Positions 1 to 8,590 of a stretch of DNA of 64,000 nucleotides are shown here, in pieces. The notes under the pieces are model-generated. The model did no database searches and was not told where the DNA came from. It was given only the letters and a program-made list of their open reading frames with translations. The stretch spans positions 310,001 through 374,000 of the forward strand of contig NZ_JAOWKZ010000002.1 in NCBI RefSeq assembly GCF_025751495.1, in the 5' to 3' direction. The position numbers and the translations under genes are program-made. The stretch comes from Albidovulum litorale. GTDB taxonomy: Bacteria > Pseudomonadota > Alphaproteobacteria > Rhodobacterales > Rhodobacteraceae. The number at the start of each line of letters is the position of its first letter. Position 1 is the stretch's first letter.

Positions 1-140
1 GTCACCCCGGGCTCCACAAGCGCTGCCACCTCGTCAAGAATCTCGGCCGCGAGCCGCCCGGCCGCGTGCATACCGGCGAAATCGCCGGGCTCATAAAGTC
101 TGATCCCGTCCTTTGTCAGACGGCCGCGGGGATCATCCAC
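1..140 (-). CDS. map: Type I methionine aminopeptidase, N-terminal part (runs off the window)
   Basis: Only the first 46 or so codons are present; the rest lies beyond base 1. The product would remove the initiator methionine from nascent proteins. The reading begins MDDPRGRLTKDGIR and continues through a segment resembling FAGMHAAGRLAAEILDE, which is the typical N-terminal helix of alphaproteobacterial Map. I chose the GTG at 140 because an AGAAGGAGA ribosome binding site sits five bases upstream; the in-frame ATG at 161 lies on the far side of that site. The metal ligands are not in the window, so the family call rests on the N-terminus only. Confidence 0.8.
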   Translation of the reverse strand, partial: MDDPRGRLTKDGIRLYEPGDFAGMHAAGRLAAEILDEVAALVEPGV

Positions 141-260
141 GGGGCTCTCCTTCTGTCTCATGCCGGTCTAGATAGTCAACAAAACCGGCCTTGGCCAGAG
201 GCCGGGTCTTTCCCCCGCCCGGCCCCTTGCGTAAAGCTTTTGCCAAACGAGGTAACGCCC

Positions 261-992
261 ATGCCCAATCCCAGCGCCGCCATCCTGATCATCGGGGATG
301 AAATCCTCTCTGGCCGCACCCGCGATGCCAATATGCATTACCTCGCGGGCGAGCTGACGCGGATCGGGATTGATCTGAAGGAGGTGCGGGTTGTCAGCGA
401 CGACCGTGCAGCCATCGTTGCGGCGGTGAACGCGCTTCGCGGCGCCTATGACCACCTTTTCACCTCGGGCGGGATCGGGCCGACGCATGACGACATCACC
501 GCCGATGCGGTGGCCGAGGCCTTCGGCATGGCGCTTGGCATCCGCGAGGATGCCCGCGCGCTGCTTGCCGCGCATTACGAGCGCTCGGGTCTGGAGTTCA
601 ACGCCGCGCGCCAGCGCATGGCGCGTATCCCCGAGGGCGCCGTTCTGATCGACAATCCGATCTCCGCCGCGCCCGGCTTTTCCCTGGAGAATGTCCATGT
701 CATGGCGGGGGTGCCGAACATCTTTCAGGCCATGGTCGCCTCTCTCTTGCCACGCCTGACCGGTGGCAAACCGCTCCTCAGCCAGACCTTGCGGATCGAT
801 CAGGGCGAAGGCGTCATCGCCGCGCCGCTGGCCGAACTGGCCGCGGAGTTCGATGACGTCTCCTTCGGCTCTTACCCCTTCATCCAGAACGGCGCCTATG
901 GGTCAAACATCGTCATCCGCGGTACCGATGCCGCCCGGATCGATGCGGCGATGGCCCGTCTGGCGGCGCTTTTCCCGCGGGGCGGCGCATGA
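261..992 (+). CDS. CinA/MoaB-like molybdopterin-binding domain protein (competence/damage-inducible protein A family)
   Basis: 243 residues made almost entirely of one MoCF-biosynthesis (MoaB/Mog-like) domain, with GDEILSG at residues 12-18 and TSGGIGPTHDD at 68-78, the usual molybdopterin or nucleotide binding loops. Full CinA proteins carry a second, C-terminal nicotinamide-nucleotide amidase domain; it is absent here, so this is the short form common in Rhodobacterales. The start at 261 has GAGG nine bases upstream; an upstream extension to 66 has no such support. The stop overlaps the next gene by four bases (ATGA), so the two are probably co-translated. The exact substrate is not clear from sequence. 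Confidence 0.85.
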   Translation: MPNPSAAILIIGDEILSGRTRDANMHYLAGELTRIGIDLKEVRVVSDDRAAIVAAVNALRGAYDHLFTSGGIGPTHDDITADAVAEAFGMALGIREDARALLAAHYERSGLEFNAARQRMARIPEGAVLIDNPISAAPGFSLENVHVMAGVPNIFQAMVASLLPRLTGGKPLLSQTLRIDQGEGVIAAPLAELAAEFDDVSFGSYPFIQNGAYGSNIVIRGTDAARIDAAMARLAALFPRGGA

Positions 993-1696
993 GCGACCTC
1001 TTCGCTGTCACCGAGGCGACCTGGCCCGCTGCCGCCTTTCACAAGGTCGGACCCTTCCTTGTGCGCGAGGGCAAGGGCGGCGGACAGCGCGTATCCGCCG
1101 CGACGGCTGAGGGCGATTGGACCGGGGCCGATATCGACGCGGTCGAGGTGGCGCAGAAGGGGCTGGGCCAGCATCCGCTGTTCATGATCAGGCCGGACGA
1201 CACCGGGCTGGATGCGGCGCTTGCCGCGCGGGGCTATACGGTCAAGGACCCGGTTAACCTCTATGAGGCCCCCGTCAGCGCGCTTCTGGGAGAGGTCAAG
1301 CGCCTCTCGGCCTTCACCATCTGGCCGCCCCTCGCCATCATGCGCGACATCTGGGCCGAGGGCGGGATCGGGCCGGACCGCATCGCGGTGATGGAGCGCG
1401 CGAAGGGGCCGAAAACGACCGTCCTCGGCCGCGTCAACGATCGTGCGTCGGGCGCGGCCTATATCGCGATTCACGGAAAAACCGCTATGTTGCACGCTTT
1501 GCACATTGTCCCGGACCAGCGTCGGCAAGGATCCGCCGTCAACATGATGCGAGAAGCCGCCAAATGGGCGCAAGATCATGGGGCAGAACGGTTTTCTGTG
1601 TTGGTTGTGCAATCAAACAACGCGGCGATTGCGCTCTATACTTCCCTGAACATGCAACTTGTGGGACACTATCACTACCGCTCATATAAGCCGTAA
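989..1696 (+). CDS. GNAT-family N-acetyltransferase
   Basis: 235 residues. The C-terminal half has the GNAT fold signature: a beta strand ending ALHIVPDQRRQGSA (acetyl-CoA pyrophosphate loop, roughly residues 168-182), then a helix and the segment SNNAAIALYTSLNMQLVGHYHYR, the usual last motif with an alkylated-substrate pocket. The N-terminal half is less conserved and may set the acceptor specificity, which I cannot predict. It overlaps the CinA-like gene by four bases, so it is likely translated from the same message. Base use becomes noticeably less GC-rich in the last 200 bases. Confidence 0.85.
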   Translation: MSDLFAVTEATWPAAAFHKVGPFLVREGKGGGQRVSAATAEGDWTGADIDAVEVAQKGLGQHPLFMIRPDDTGLDAALAARGYTVKDPVNLYEAPVSALLGEVKRLSAFTIWPPLAIMRDIWAEGGIGPDRIAVMERAKGPKTTVLGRVNDRASGAAYIAIHGKTAMLHALHIVPDQRRQGSAVNMMREAAKWAQDHGAERFSVLVVQSNNAAIALYTSLNMQLVGHYHYRSYKP

Positions 1697-1712
1697 GAGG
1701 CAAGGGGAGCAG

Positions 1713-2288
1713 TTGAAAGATATAGGCCACACCCCCACGGCCCTCGACCTGCCCATGGTCGAGCCCCTTCCGGACGCAACCCGGAAGTACTTCGACATCT
1801 GCGCTGAAAAGCTGGGTCTCGTGCCCAATGTGTTGAAGGCCTACGCCTTCGACATCGACAAGCTGAACGCCTTCACCACGATCTATAACGACCTGATGCT
1901 GGCAGACAGCGGCCTGACCAAGCTTGAACGCGAGATGATCGCGGTTGCGGTGTCGTCCATCAACCGCTGCTGGTATTGCCAGGTCGCCCATGGCGCTGCG
2001 GTGCGGGAACTGTCGGGCGACCCGGTTCTGGGCGAGGCTCTCGTGATGAACTGGCGCGTCGCGCCTTTGTCGCCGAAACAGCGCGCGATGCTGGAATTTG
2101 CCGAAAAACTGACCGTCGCCTCGTCAAAGATCGAGGAACCGGATCGTCAGGCCCTGCGCGATGCCGGGTTCAGCGACCGCGATATCTGGGACATCGCCTC
2201 GGTCACCGGCTTCTTCAACATGACGAACCGTATCGCCTCGGCCACCGCAATGGAGCCGAACGCGGATTATCATGGAGCGCACAGATGA
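1713..2288 (+). CDS. Peroxidase-related enzyme of the AhpD/carboxymuconolactone decarboxylase-like family
   Basis: 191 residues from a TTG start at 1713, preceded by AGGGGAG; a methionine at 1755 is an alternative. The active-site motif CWYCQVAHG gives C86, C89 and H93, the CxxC...H arrangement that AhpD-like proteins use for thiol-dependent peroxide reduction. The family is annotated as uncharacterized peroxidase-related enzymes, so the physiological substrate is unknown. It starts 16 bases after the GNAT gene and overlaps the OmpA-family gene by four bases (ATGA), so the four genes from 261 to 3214 look like one transcription unit. Confidence 0.82.
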   Translation: MKDIGHTPTALDLPMVEPLPDATRKYFDICAEKLGLVPNVLKAYAFDIDKLNAFTTIYNDLMLADSGLTKLEREMIAVAVSSINRCWYCQVAHGAAVRELSGDPVLGEALVMNWRVAPLSPKQRAMLEFAEKLTVASSKIEEPDRQALRDAGFSDRDIWDIASVTGFFNMTNRIASATAMEPNADYHGAHR

Positions 2289-3214
2289 AACGTCTCGCGA
2301 TTGCGCTTCTTCTTGCCGCCCCGGCCGCCCATGCCGCACCGACCCTGTCGTTGCCGCCGTCGGCGGCGCGGACCGTTGAGGATTCGACCCGGATGGGCAG
2401 CTATGCCCTGCCGATCGGTCCGTGGGAAAACGGCCGGATCGAGACCGTGGCGACGGAAGGCGAAGTGACCCAGACTGCATGGCGGATCCGCGAGGGCGAC
2501 CTTTCGACCATGGCCGTGCTGAAGCATCTGCGCGAACAGTTGCGCGGCGAAGGCTTCGAAGTGCTTTTTGAATGCGATACCGATGCCTGCGGCGGCTTTG
2601 ATTTCCGCTTTGGCACCCCGGTCTTGCCGGAACCCGAAATGCATGTTGATCTCGGCGACTTCCGCTTCCTTTCGGCCCGTCGGGTCGCGGGGCCGGAGCC
2701 TGACTATGTCAGCCTGATGGTCAGCCGGTCGGCCGATAGCGGCTTTGTCCAGATGGTCCGCGTGGGGGCCGCCCTTTCCGAACCCGTCCCGATCGCCAAG
2801 GCCAACTTTACCGCCCGCGCGGCAGTACCCGGCCCAAGTGCGGTTGACGACGAACTGACGACGGCCGGCAAGGTGGTGCTGGACGATCTGGATTTCGGCT
2901 CGGGCTCAACCGATCTTGGCGAGGGGCGCTTTGCCTCGCTCGCCGCCCTTGCCGCGTTCCTGAAGGCCAATCCCGACAAGACTGTCGCGCTGGTCGGCCA
3001 TACCGATGCCGAAGGTTCGCTTGCAGGGAATGTGGCGCTGTCGCGCAAACGTGCGCAGTCGGTTCTGGAACGGCTGGTCGCCCTTCACGGCGTCGACCCG
3101 AACCAGCTTTCAGCCGATGGCGTCGGGTTCCTGAGCCCGATCGCCTCCAACCTCACACCGGAAGGCCGGACCCAAAACAGAAGGGTCGAGGCGATGATCA
3201 CCTCGACCCAATGA
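2285..3214 (+). CDS. OmpA-family envelope protein
   Basis: 309 residues. Residues 1-18 form a signal peptide with a hydrophobic core and an AHA cleavage site. The C-terminal 120 residues are an OmpA/MotB peptidoglycan-binding domain, seen from DLDFGSGSTDL through VALVGHTDAEGSLAGNVALSRKRAQSV to the NRRVEA end motif. The middle part has no recognised domain and contains a Cys pair around residue 100 (CDTDAC). It presumably anchors in the outer membrane or periplasm and binds peptidoglycan. Translation is coupled to the upstream peroxidase-like gene by an ATGA overlap. Confidence 0.85.
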   Translation: MKRLAIALLLAAPAAHAAPTLSLPPSAARTVEDSTRMGSYALPIGPWENGRIETVATEGEVTQTAWRIREGDLSTMAVLKHLREQLRGEGFEVLFECDTDACGGFDFRFGTPVLPEPEMHVDLGDFRFLSARRVAGPEPDYVSLMVSRSADSGFVQMVRVGAALSEPVPIAKANFTARAAVPGPSAVDDELTTAGKVVLDDLDFGSGSTDLGEGRFASLAALAAFLKANPDKTVALVGHTDAEGSLAGNVALSRKRAQSVLERLVALHGVDPNQLSADGVGFLSPIASNLTPEGRTQNRRVEAMITSTQ

Positions 3215-3246
3215 GTGGTTGACGTCACTCTGCTCCGTGCCCCGTC

Positions 3247-4152
3247 TTACCAGGCGTCCGGACCCTTTTCCGCGAAGGACTGCGCCAGGAAGTCGATGAA
3301 GGCGCGGACCTTGGGCTGGGTGAACCGGCCCGGCGGATAAACAGCGTAGATCCCCAGGGTTTCGACCGGCAGATCGGGAATGGCCTCTTCCACCAGACCC
3401 TGACGCATCGCGTCGGCATAGAGGAAGGTCGGCAGATAGGCGATGCCGAGGCCGGACACGGCGGCGTTCAGAAGCGATTGGCCATCATTGACGGTCAGCC
3501 AGCCAGCGGTCCGCACCTGACGCTTTTCACCGGAGGGGGCAGTGATCTTCCAGACGTTGCCAGCGGACTGGTTCGAGTAATGCAGGAGCTTGTGTTCGTT
3601 CAGATCGTCGATCTTCTGCGGGCGGCCGAATTTCTGGAAATAGCTCGGCGAACCGACCATGCGGCGACCGGTTTCGGTCAGCTTGCGGGCCCGCAGCGTC
3701 GAATCTTCCAGCTCTCCAACCCGGATCGCCATGTCGAAGCCTTCCGAGATCAGTTCGACATACCGGTTGTTCAGCACCATGTTGACCGTGATGTCGGGGA
3801 ACTCCAGCAGGAAGTCCCCAAGGATCGGCGAGAGCAGATTCACGCCGAAATCCGTGGCGACCGAGATACGCAGCAGGCCCGAGGGCGCCGACTGCATCGA
3901 TGTCACCAGTGCATCGGCCTCTCCGGCATCATTGAGCACGCGGCGGGCGCGGTCATAATAGGCCAGTCCGATTTCTGTCGGCGAAACGCGCCGGGTCGTG
4001 CGGTTCAGAAGCCGCGCCCCGAGGCGTGCTTCCAGCGAAGAAACATGTTTGGAGACAGCGGATTTCGAAATCCCCATCTTCTTGGCCGCATCAGTAAACC
4101 CCCCCTGGTCTACCACTGTGGCAAAGGCCTCCATTTCCGTCAGACGATCCAT
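3247..4152 (-). CDS. LysR-family transcriptional regulator
   Basis: 301 residues. An N-terminal winged helix-turn-helix (MDRLTEMEAFATVVDQGGF to RTTRRVSPTEIG) is followed by a LysR substrate-binding domain of the CrgA/AaeR type, ending in the usual VRAFIDFLAQ helix. I chose the methionine at 4152 since the family starts with MDRLTEMEAF; an in-frame ATG at 4188 adds 12 unsupported residues. It lies downstream of, and in the same direction as, the dienoyl-CoA reductase gene, with about 150 bases between them. Its effector and targets are not evident. Confidence 0.88.
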   Translation of the reverse strand: MDRLTEMEAFATVVDQGGFTDAAKKMGISKSAVSKHVSSLEARLGARLLNRTTRRVSPTEIGLAYYDRARRVLNDAGEADALVTSMQSAPSGLLRISVATDFGVNLLSPILGDFLLEFPDITVNMVLNNRYVELISEGFDMAIRVGELEDSTLRARKLTETGRRMVGSPSYFQKFGRPQKIDDLNEHKLLHYSNQSAGNVWKITAPSGEKRQVRTAGWLTVNDGQSLLNAAVSGLGIAYLPTFLYADAMRQGLVEEAIPDLPVETLGIYAVYPPGRFTQPKVRAFIDFLAQSFAEKGPDAW

Positions 4153-4303
4153 TATGCACCCGTACTCTGTATTGCCCGCCGAGGACATGTATCAGGGGCA
4201 ATTCGGGCAACATTGCGGAGCTTGGCGGACAAAGGTTGGGTAATGTCGGGAACCAGTGTGGCAAGAATCCGCCGATATGTTCCAATTCCCTAACGACAGA
4301 GGG

Positions 4304-6322
4304 TCAGATTGTGGCCGCAAGGCGAACACCCTGGTCAATCGCGCGCTTTGCATCCAGTTCCGCGGCAAGATCGGCGCCACCGATGATATGGACAGTCTTT
4401 CCCGCCTTAGTGAGCGGTGCCGCAAGATCGCGCAGGCTTTCCTGACCGGTACACAGCACGATCGTATCGGCCTCGATCAGCCTCGGATCGGACCGGTCGG
4501 GACCGGAACTGACGTGAATTCCTTTTGAATCAATACGCTCATAGTTGAGCCCACCGATCATGGCGACGCCCTTTGCCTGCAGGGTTGCCCGATGGATCCA
4601 GCCGGTGGTCCTGCCAAGGTTGCGTCCGGGCTTTTCAGGTTTGCGCTGCATGAGAGTGACCTGACGCGCAGGGGCCTCGGGTTTCGGCTGGGTCAGCCCG
4701 CCCCGCGCCGAGGAGGGGTCAGCGATCCCCCATTCGGCCAGCCAGTCGGGCAGATGAAGCGTCGGACTGTCGCCGGACTGCGTGAGGTACTCTGCCACGT
4801 CAAAGCCGATGCCCCCGGCACCGACGACCGCGACTCTCGGACCGACCGGCGCGCCGCGCAGCACATCTATATAGGAGAGCACATTGTCGCCGTCCTGCCC
4901 CTCGATCCGCGGGTCACGCGGGACGACGCCGGTCGCAAGGATCACCTCGTCGAACCCCTGAAGGGTGTCGACGCTTGCCGAGGTCGCCAGACGCAGGTCG
5001 ATGCGGCTTTTCGAAACACGGGTGCGGAACCAGTCGACAAGACCGTGGAACTCCTCCTTGCCCGGCACCTGACGGGCGAGGTTCAGCTGGCCGCCGATCT
5101 CATCCGCCCTGTCGAATAGGGTGACGGCATGGCCGCGTTCGTCGAGCGCCAGCGCGGCCGAAAGCCCGGCCGGACCAGCGCCGACCACCGCGACACGCTT
5201 TGGATGTTCAGTCGGGCGCAGCACCAGTTCGGTTTCGAAACAGGCGCGCGGATTGACGAGGCAGGACGAGATTTTGCCGTCGAACGTGTGATCGAGGCAG
5301 GCCTGATTGCAGGCGATGCAGGGCGCGATCTCATCGGCCCGGCCTATGGCGGCCTTGGCGACGAAATCCGGATCGGCAAGGAAGGGCCGCGCCATGGAGA
5401 CCATGTCGGCACAGCCCTCGGCCAGAACCGCTTCGGCCACATCCGGCATGTTGATCCGGTTCGATGTGATGATCGGAATTCTTACCTCGCCCATCAATTT
5501 CTTCGTCACCCATGTAAAGGCGCGGCGCGGGACCGAGGTGGCAATCGTCGGCACCCGCGCCTCGTGCCAGCCGATCCCGGTATTCAGGATCGACGCGCCT
5601 GCGGCCTCGATCGCTTTGGCAAGTGTCACGACCTCGTCCCAGCTTTGGCCGTTCGGAATGAGGTCGATGAGCGAAATCCGGTAGATCAGGATGAAATCGG
5701 GGCCGACGGCCGCGCGTACCCGACGCACGACCTCAATGGACAGTCGCATCCGGTTTTCCGGGCTGCCGCCCCAGCGGTCAGTGCGCTTGTTGGTATGGGT
5801 GACAAGGAACTGGTTGAGGAAATAGCCCTCGGACCCCATCACTTCCACGCCGTCATAGCCTGCCTCGCGCGCCCGGGCGGCGGCGGTGACGATATCGGCG
5901 ATCTGCTTTTCGATCCCCGCCTCGTCCAGTTCCGTCGGCCGGTAGGGCGAGATCGGCGACTTGATCGGCGAAGGGGCGACGCAGGTCTCGCCGTAAGCAT
6001 ACCGCCCGGCATGGAGGATCTGCATGGCGATGCGCCCGCCTGCTTCGTGAACCCGGTCGGTGAAGATGCGGTGGTTGGCGATGTCCTTGGGCGTGAAGAG
6101 GCCCGCCGCGCCCGGAAAGACCCCGCCTTCGCGGTTCGGCGCCATGCCACCGGTCACCATCAGGCCGACCCCGCCCCGCGCCCGGGTCGCGTAGAACTCG
6201 GCGACCCGGTTCCAGTCCCTCGTCTCTTCCAGATTGGTATGCATCGACCCCATCAGCACCCGGTTCGGCAGGGTCACATGGCCGAGATCGAGCGGCGAAA
6301 GAAGATGGGGGTAGTGCGTCAT
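4304..6322 (-). CDS. FadH-like 2,4-dienoyl-CoA reductase / NADH:flavin oxidoreductase
   Basis: 672 residues, the length of FadH. Residues 1-330 are an Old Yellow Enzyme type FMN barrel, with Y167 and H253 matching the catalytic Tyr and His of E. coli FadH. The cluster CIACNQAC plus a later Cys (335, 338, 342, 354) binds a 4Fe-4S centre. The C-terminal half is an FAD/NAD(P)H domain with GAGPAG at 381-386 and a second dinucleotide fold near GAGGIGFD. It would reduce 2,4-dienoyl-CoA esters during oxidation of unsaturated fatty acids. Related two-domain enzymes such as trimethylamine or histamine dehydrogenases are less likely given the FadH-type catalytic residues. Confidence 0.8.
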   Translation of the reverse strand: MTHYPHLLSPLDLGHVTLPNRVLMGSMHTNLEETRDWNRVAEFYATRARGGVGLMVTGGMAPNREGGVFPGAAGLFTPKDIANHRIFTDRVHEAGGRIAMQILHAGRYAYGETCVAPSPIKSPISPYRPTELDEAGIEKQIADIVTAAARAREAGYDGVEVMGSEGYFLNQFLVTHTNKRTDRWGGSPENRMRLSIEVVRRVRAAVGPDFILIYRISLIDLIPNGQSWDEVVTLAKAIEAAGASILNTGIGWHEARVPTIATSVPRRAFTWVTKKLMGEVRIPIITSNRINMPDVAEAVLAEGCADMVSMARPFLADPDFVAKAAIGRADEIAPCIACNQACLDHTFDGKISSCLVNPRACFETELVLRPTEHPKRVAVVGAGPAGLSAALALDERGHAVTLFDRADEIGGQLNLARQVPGKEEFHGLVDWFRTRVSKSRIDLRLATSASVDTLQGFDEVILATGVVPRDPRIEGQDGDNVLSYIDVLRGAPVGPRVAVVGAGGIGFDVAEYLTQSGDSPTLHLPDWLAEWGIADPSSARGGLTQPKPEAPARQVTLMQRKPEKPGRNLGRTTGWIHRATLQAKGVAMIGGLNYERIDSKGIHVSSGPDRSDPRLIEADTIVLCTGQESLRDLAAPLTKAGKTVHIIGGADLAAELDAKRAIDQGVRLAATI

Positions 6323-6404
6323 ATCGGGCCTCCGGAAACTGGCGGCACGATGGCGCAGAAGTGATCCCGGGTCACGCCGAACGCTGCGTCAGGATCGGGC
6401 GCGG

Positions 6405-6508
6405 GGAAGAGTTTTCTCGAAAACTCTTCCGAAATTCCGAAAATCCTTCGGGAAGGATTTTCCTCCGGCCAGGCGGCCAGCGGAAAAATCTTGAACCAAG
6501 ATTTTTCC
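6405..6508. repeat. Three consecutive perfect hairpins
   Basis: Between the divergently unsupported ends of the dienoyl-CoA reductase start and the next gene lie three separate inverted repeats in 104 bases: 6405-6430 (11-bp stem, CTCG loop), 6439-6462 (10-bp stem, CGGG loop) and 6482-6508 (11-bp stem, GAACC loop). Each stem carries an A- or T-run. The third overlaps the stop codon of the gene read on the minus strand and probably acts as its terminator. Confidence 0.75.
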
Positions 6509-6885
6509 TAGGACTCGGCGCTGTCCAGGCAGTGACGACGAAACGCCTTCTTCAGCAGATCGAGCTCGGCGCGCAGCAGATCCAGTTCGGCCCGGATATC
6601 ATCTTCCAGCGGCGCGCCGGTAACGATGGTGAACCGACCGAGCAGGGTATCGCCTGCGGCCTCCTTCACCAGAAAGGTCTGCACCCCGTCCGAGAGAAGC
6701 GCGACCGGGATCGGAACCGAGACCGGCCAAGTCCCCCGGGCCGAGCGAGCGCCGACCTTCACACCGTCAAGCTTCTTTTCCAGATGCCAGATTTCGACCG
6801 CAGGCGGCTTGTCCCCGGGCGCAGACAATTCCGCCTCCCACAGCCCGGCGCGAATATGCCCGACCGCCAATGCCGGTTCGTTCAT
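6508..6885 (-). CDS. Conserved protein of unknown function
   Basis: 125 residues; no domain recognised. The N-terminal two thirds look like a compact beta-rich domain, and the C-terminus has a heptad-like segment DDIRAELDLLRAELDLLKKAF with a short internal duplication (RAELDLL twice), suggesting a coiled coil. I start at the ATG at 6885, preceded by GAGGAAG; a GTG lies one codon upstream. It sits 11 bases downstream of the gene at 6897-7670 and is probably co-transcribed with it. A hairpin overlaps its stop codon. Confidence 0.65.
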   Translation of the reverse strand: MNEPALAVGHIRAGLWEAELSAPGDKPPAVEIWHLEKKLDGVKVGARSARGTWPVSVPIPVALLSDGVQTFLVKEAAGDTLLGRFTIVTGAPLEDDIRAELDLLRAELDLLKKAFRRHCLDSAES

Positions 6886-6896
6886 CACGTCTTCCT

Positions 6897-7670
6897 CTAT
6901 AGCTCTGCCCGCGGGCGGCGGCTGAACGTCACGTCGCGCAGGATGATCTGGTTCATTTCGGGACCCTCGAAGATGAGGTCGATCCAGGCGCGATCCACGC
7001 GCTTTTCGTTCATCTTCGTATAGGCGAGGTCGAATTCCACCATCACGTCGTCGGATTGCAGCGGCAATTCGCGCACCAATTGCTCGGTGTTCGGGCCGTG
7101 CCGTACATTGAGCCGTGCGAAAATCTCAAGCGGCTGCTCCATCTCGACCACCGCTTCCATCCGGATCACATGAGTCAGGGTCAGGCCTTGCACGGCCTCG
7201 GCCGGCAGATCAATGACCAGCGACAGGAAAGATCCGCCGAAGTGGAAGACATCCATGCGCACCCCAAACGGCGCCAGATCGCGTTCGCGCGTATTGCGGA
7301 TCTGCCGGATGGTCAGTTCACTTTGTTTGCAATCGTGGAAGATTGTCGCCTCGCCCCCGAAAGTGGCGCGGTTTTCCACGGCCGCCAGTCCGGGCGGGCT
7401 GACCGGCCCGCGCCACAGTTCAGGCCGCCAGGCCCAGTCGGACATCAGTGGCTTGCGGATCACATCGGAACCAATGGCGGGCAGCGACAATCGACCCTCG
7501 GCCACATGCAGCAACCGCTCGATCTCGCGCCGTGTCTGACGGGCGGGGGTCCGCATCGCCCTGAGCGTGGCAAGGTCCGCCCCCCCGGCTTCGGCCGCGA
7601 CTGCGCGCCAGCGCCGGAGCGCGTGCCGCATAAGCAGGCGATCGAACAGTCCGCCGATTTTCAGACCCAT
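6897..7670 (-). CDS. Conserved protein of unknown function (Rhodobacterales-type, 257 residues)
   Basis: 257 residues with no signal peptide or membrane segment. The sequence is a mix of basic N-terminal helix (MRHALRRWRAVA) and a beta-rich body containing conserved-looking aromatic segments such as SDWAWRPELWRGP and IFHDCKQSELTIRQIRNTRERDLAPF. I believe it belongs to a domain-of-unknown-function family restricted to Rhodobacterales (DUF6478-like) but cannot confirm this. It forms a two-gene unit with the 125-residue protein downstream. Confidence 0.65.
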   Translation of the reverse strand: MGLKIGGLFDRLLMRHALRRWRAVAAEAGGADLATLRAMRTPARQTRREIERLLHVAEGRLSLPAIGSDVIRKPLMSDWAWRPELWRGPVSPPGLAAVENRATFGGEATIFHDCKQSELTIRQIRNTRERDLAPFGVRMDVFHFGGSFLSLVIDLPAEAVQGLTLTHVIRMEAVVEMEQPLEIFARLNVRHGPNTEQLVRELPLQSDDVMVEFDLAYTKMNEKRVDRAWIDLIFEGPEMNQIILRDVTFSRRPRAEL

Positions 7671-7752
7671 CTTGTCGCCGCCTTAATTGCCCTGCGACTG
7701 CAGGAAACCAGCCAAGTCTTACCCATTCCTTCCGCGGTGACGCAAGGCCGGT

Positions 7753-8445
7753 TCAGCCAGTGGTGCCGTCCTTGTTGGCTGCCCGCATCGCCCGGACCAG
7801 GGCTTCGAGCGCGCGCAATCGTTCCGTCGCCGCCACCGGCCGCTCGCTTGGGCTGAGTGCGGTCAGCGTCACGATATGCTCCTCAACCCGCAGGATGGCG
7901 CGCCAGTATTCCGGTTCCACCGGCCGGTCGGAGGCGGCGGACCGGTCGCGCACCCTGAGAAACATCACATCGCCCTTGATCCGGATGTCCTCCACCGACA
8001 CCTGCGCGGCATCGCCCGAGCGGCTGAGGGCCGCCCGGCCCGGCACGGACCGCATGAAGGAGGCAAGCGCCGGAAGGCTTTCGGCAAAGGTTTGCCCGTC
8101 CGACGCGCCGGGCGACACCGATACGGTCAGAAGCGCCGGGGAGGCAGGCTGACCGGCCGCCCGCGATCCCGACAAAGCCGCGCAGGTGCCAAAGAGAACG
8201 AAGGCGCCATCCGGTTTGTCCCGGCTGACCGAGCGGTCGATACAGTAGCCCGGCGGGCCCGCGACCACGACCGACCCGCCCGAGACCGCCATGGCACGTG
8301 TGACCGTGGCGGGACCGCCCGGCACGCAGGCCGACAGCAGCACCGGGAGGAGAACAAGCCAGGCCAATGACCGCCCTGCCCCGCGACGGAGAGATCCACC
8401 CGACGGACCGTCAGGCAGGACAGGATTGTGTATACGGCGATTCAT
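7753..8445 (-). CDS. Putative lipoprotein of unknown function
   Basis: 230 residues from the ATG at 8445. A hydrophobic stretch LAWLVLLPVLLSAC ends in a lipobox with the modified Cys at residue 40, so the protein is probably a lipid-anchored envelope protein. The n-region before it is unusually long and rich in Arg/Gly, so the true start may be further in or the region may be read from a different codon. The mature part has a pair of Cys (YCIDRS and FGTCAAL) that could form a disulfide. No domain recognised. Confidence 0.65.
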   Translation of the reverse strand: MNRRIHNPVLPDGPSGGSLRRGAGRSLAWLVLLPVLLSACVPGGPATVTRAMAVSGGSVVVAGPPGYCIDRSVSRDKPDGAFVLFGTCAALSGSRAAGQPASPALLTVSVSPGASDGQTFAESLPALASFMRSVPGRAALSRSGDAAQVSVEDIRIKGDVMFLRVRDRSAASDRPVEPEYWRAILRVEEHIVTLTALSPSERPVAATERLRALEALVRAMRAANKDGTTG

Positions 8446-8590
8446 CGGCTTCCCGGGGCTAGGATTCGCCCCTGCATTAAGAGAGGCGGGACGCCGAGAC
8501 AAGCGACTGGCCCGCAGTCGGCGCTGCGTGGCCGGGACCTGCCGATCTGCAATTGCGGAGGCACGGGCCGAGCGCTAGGGTCTGGGCGCC

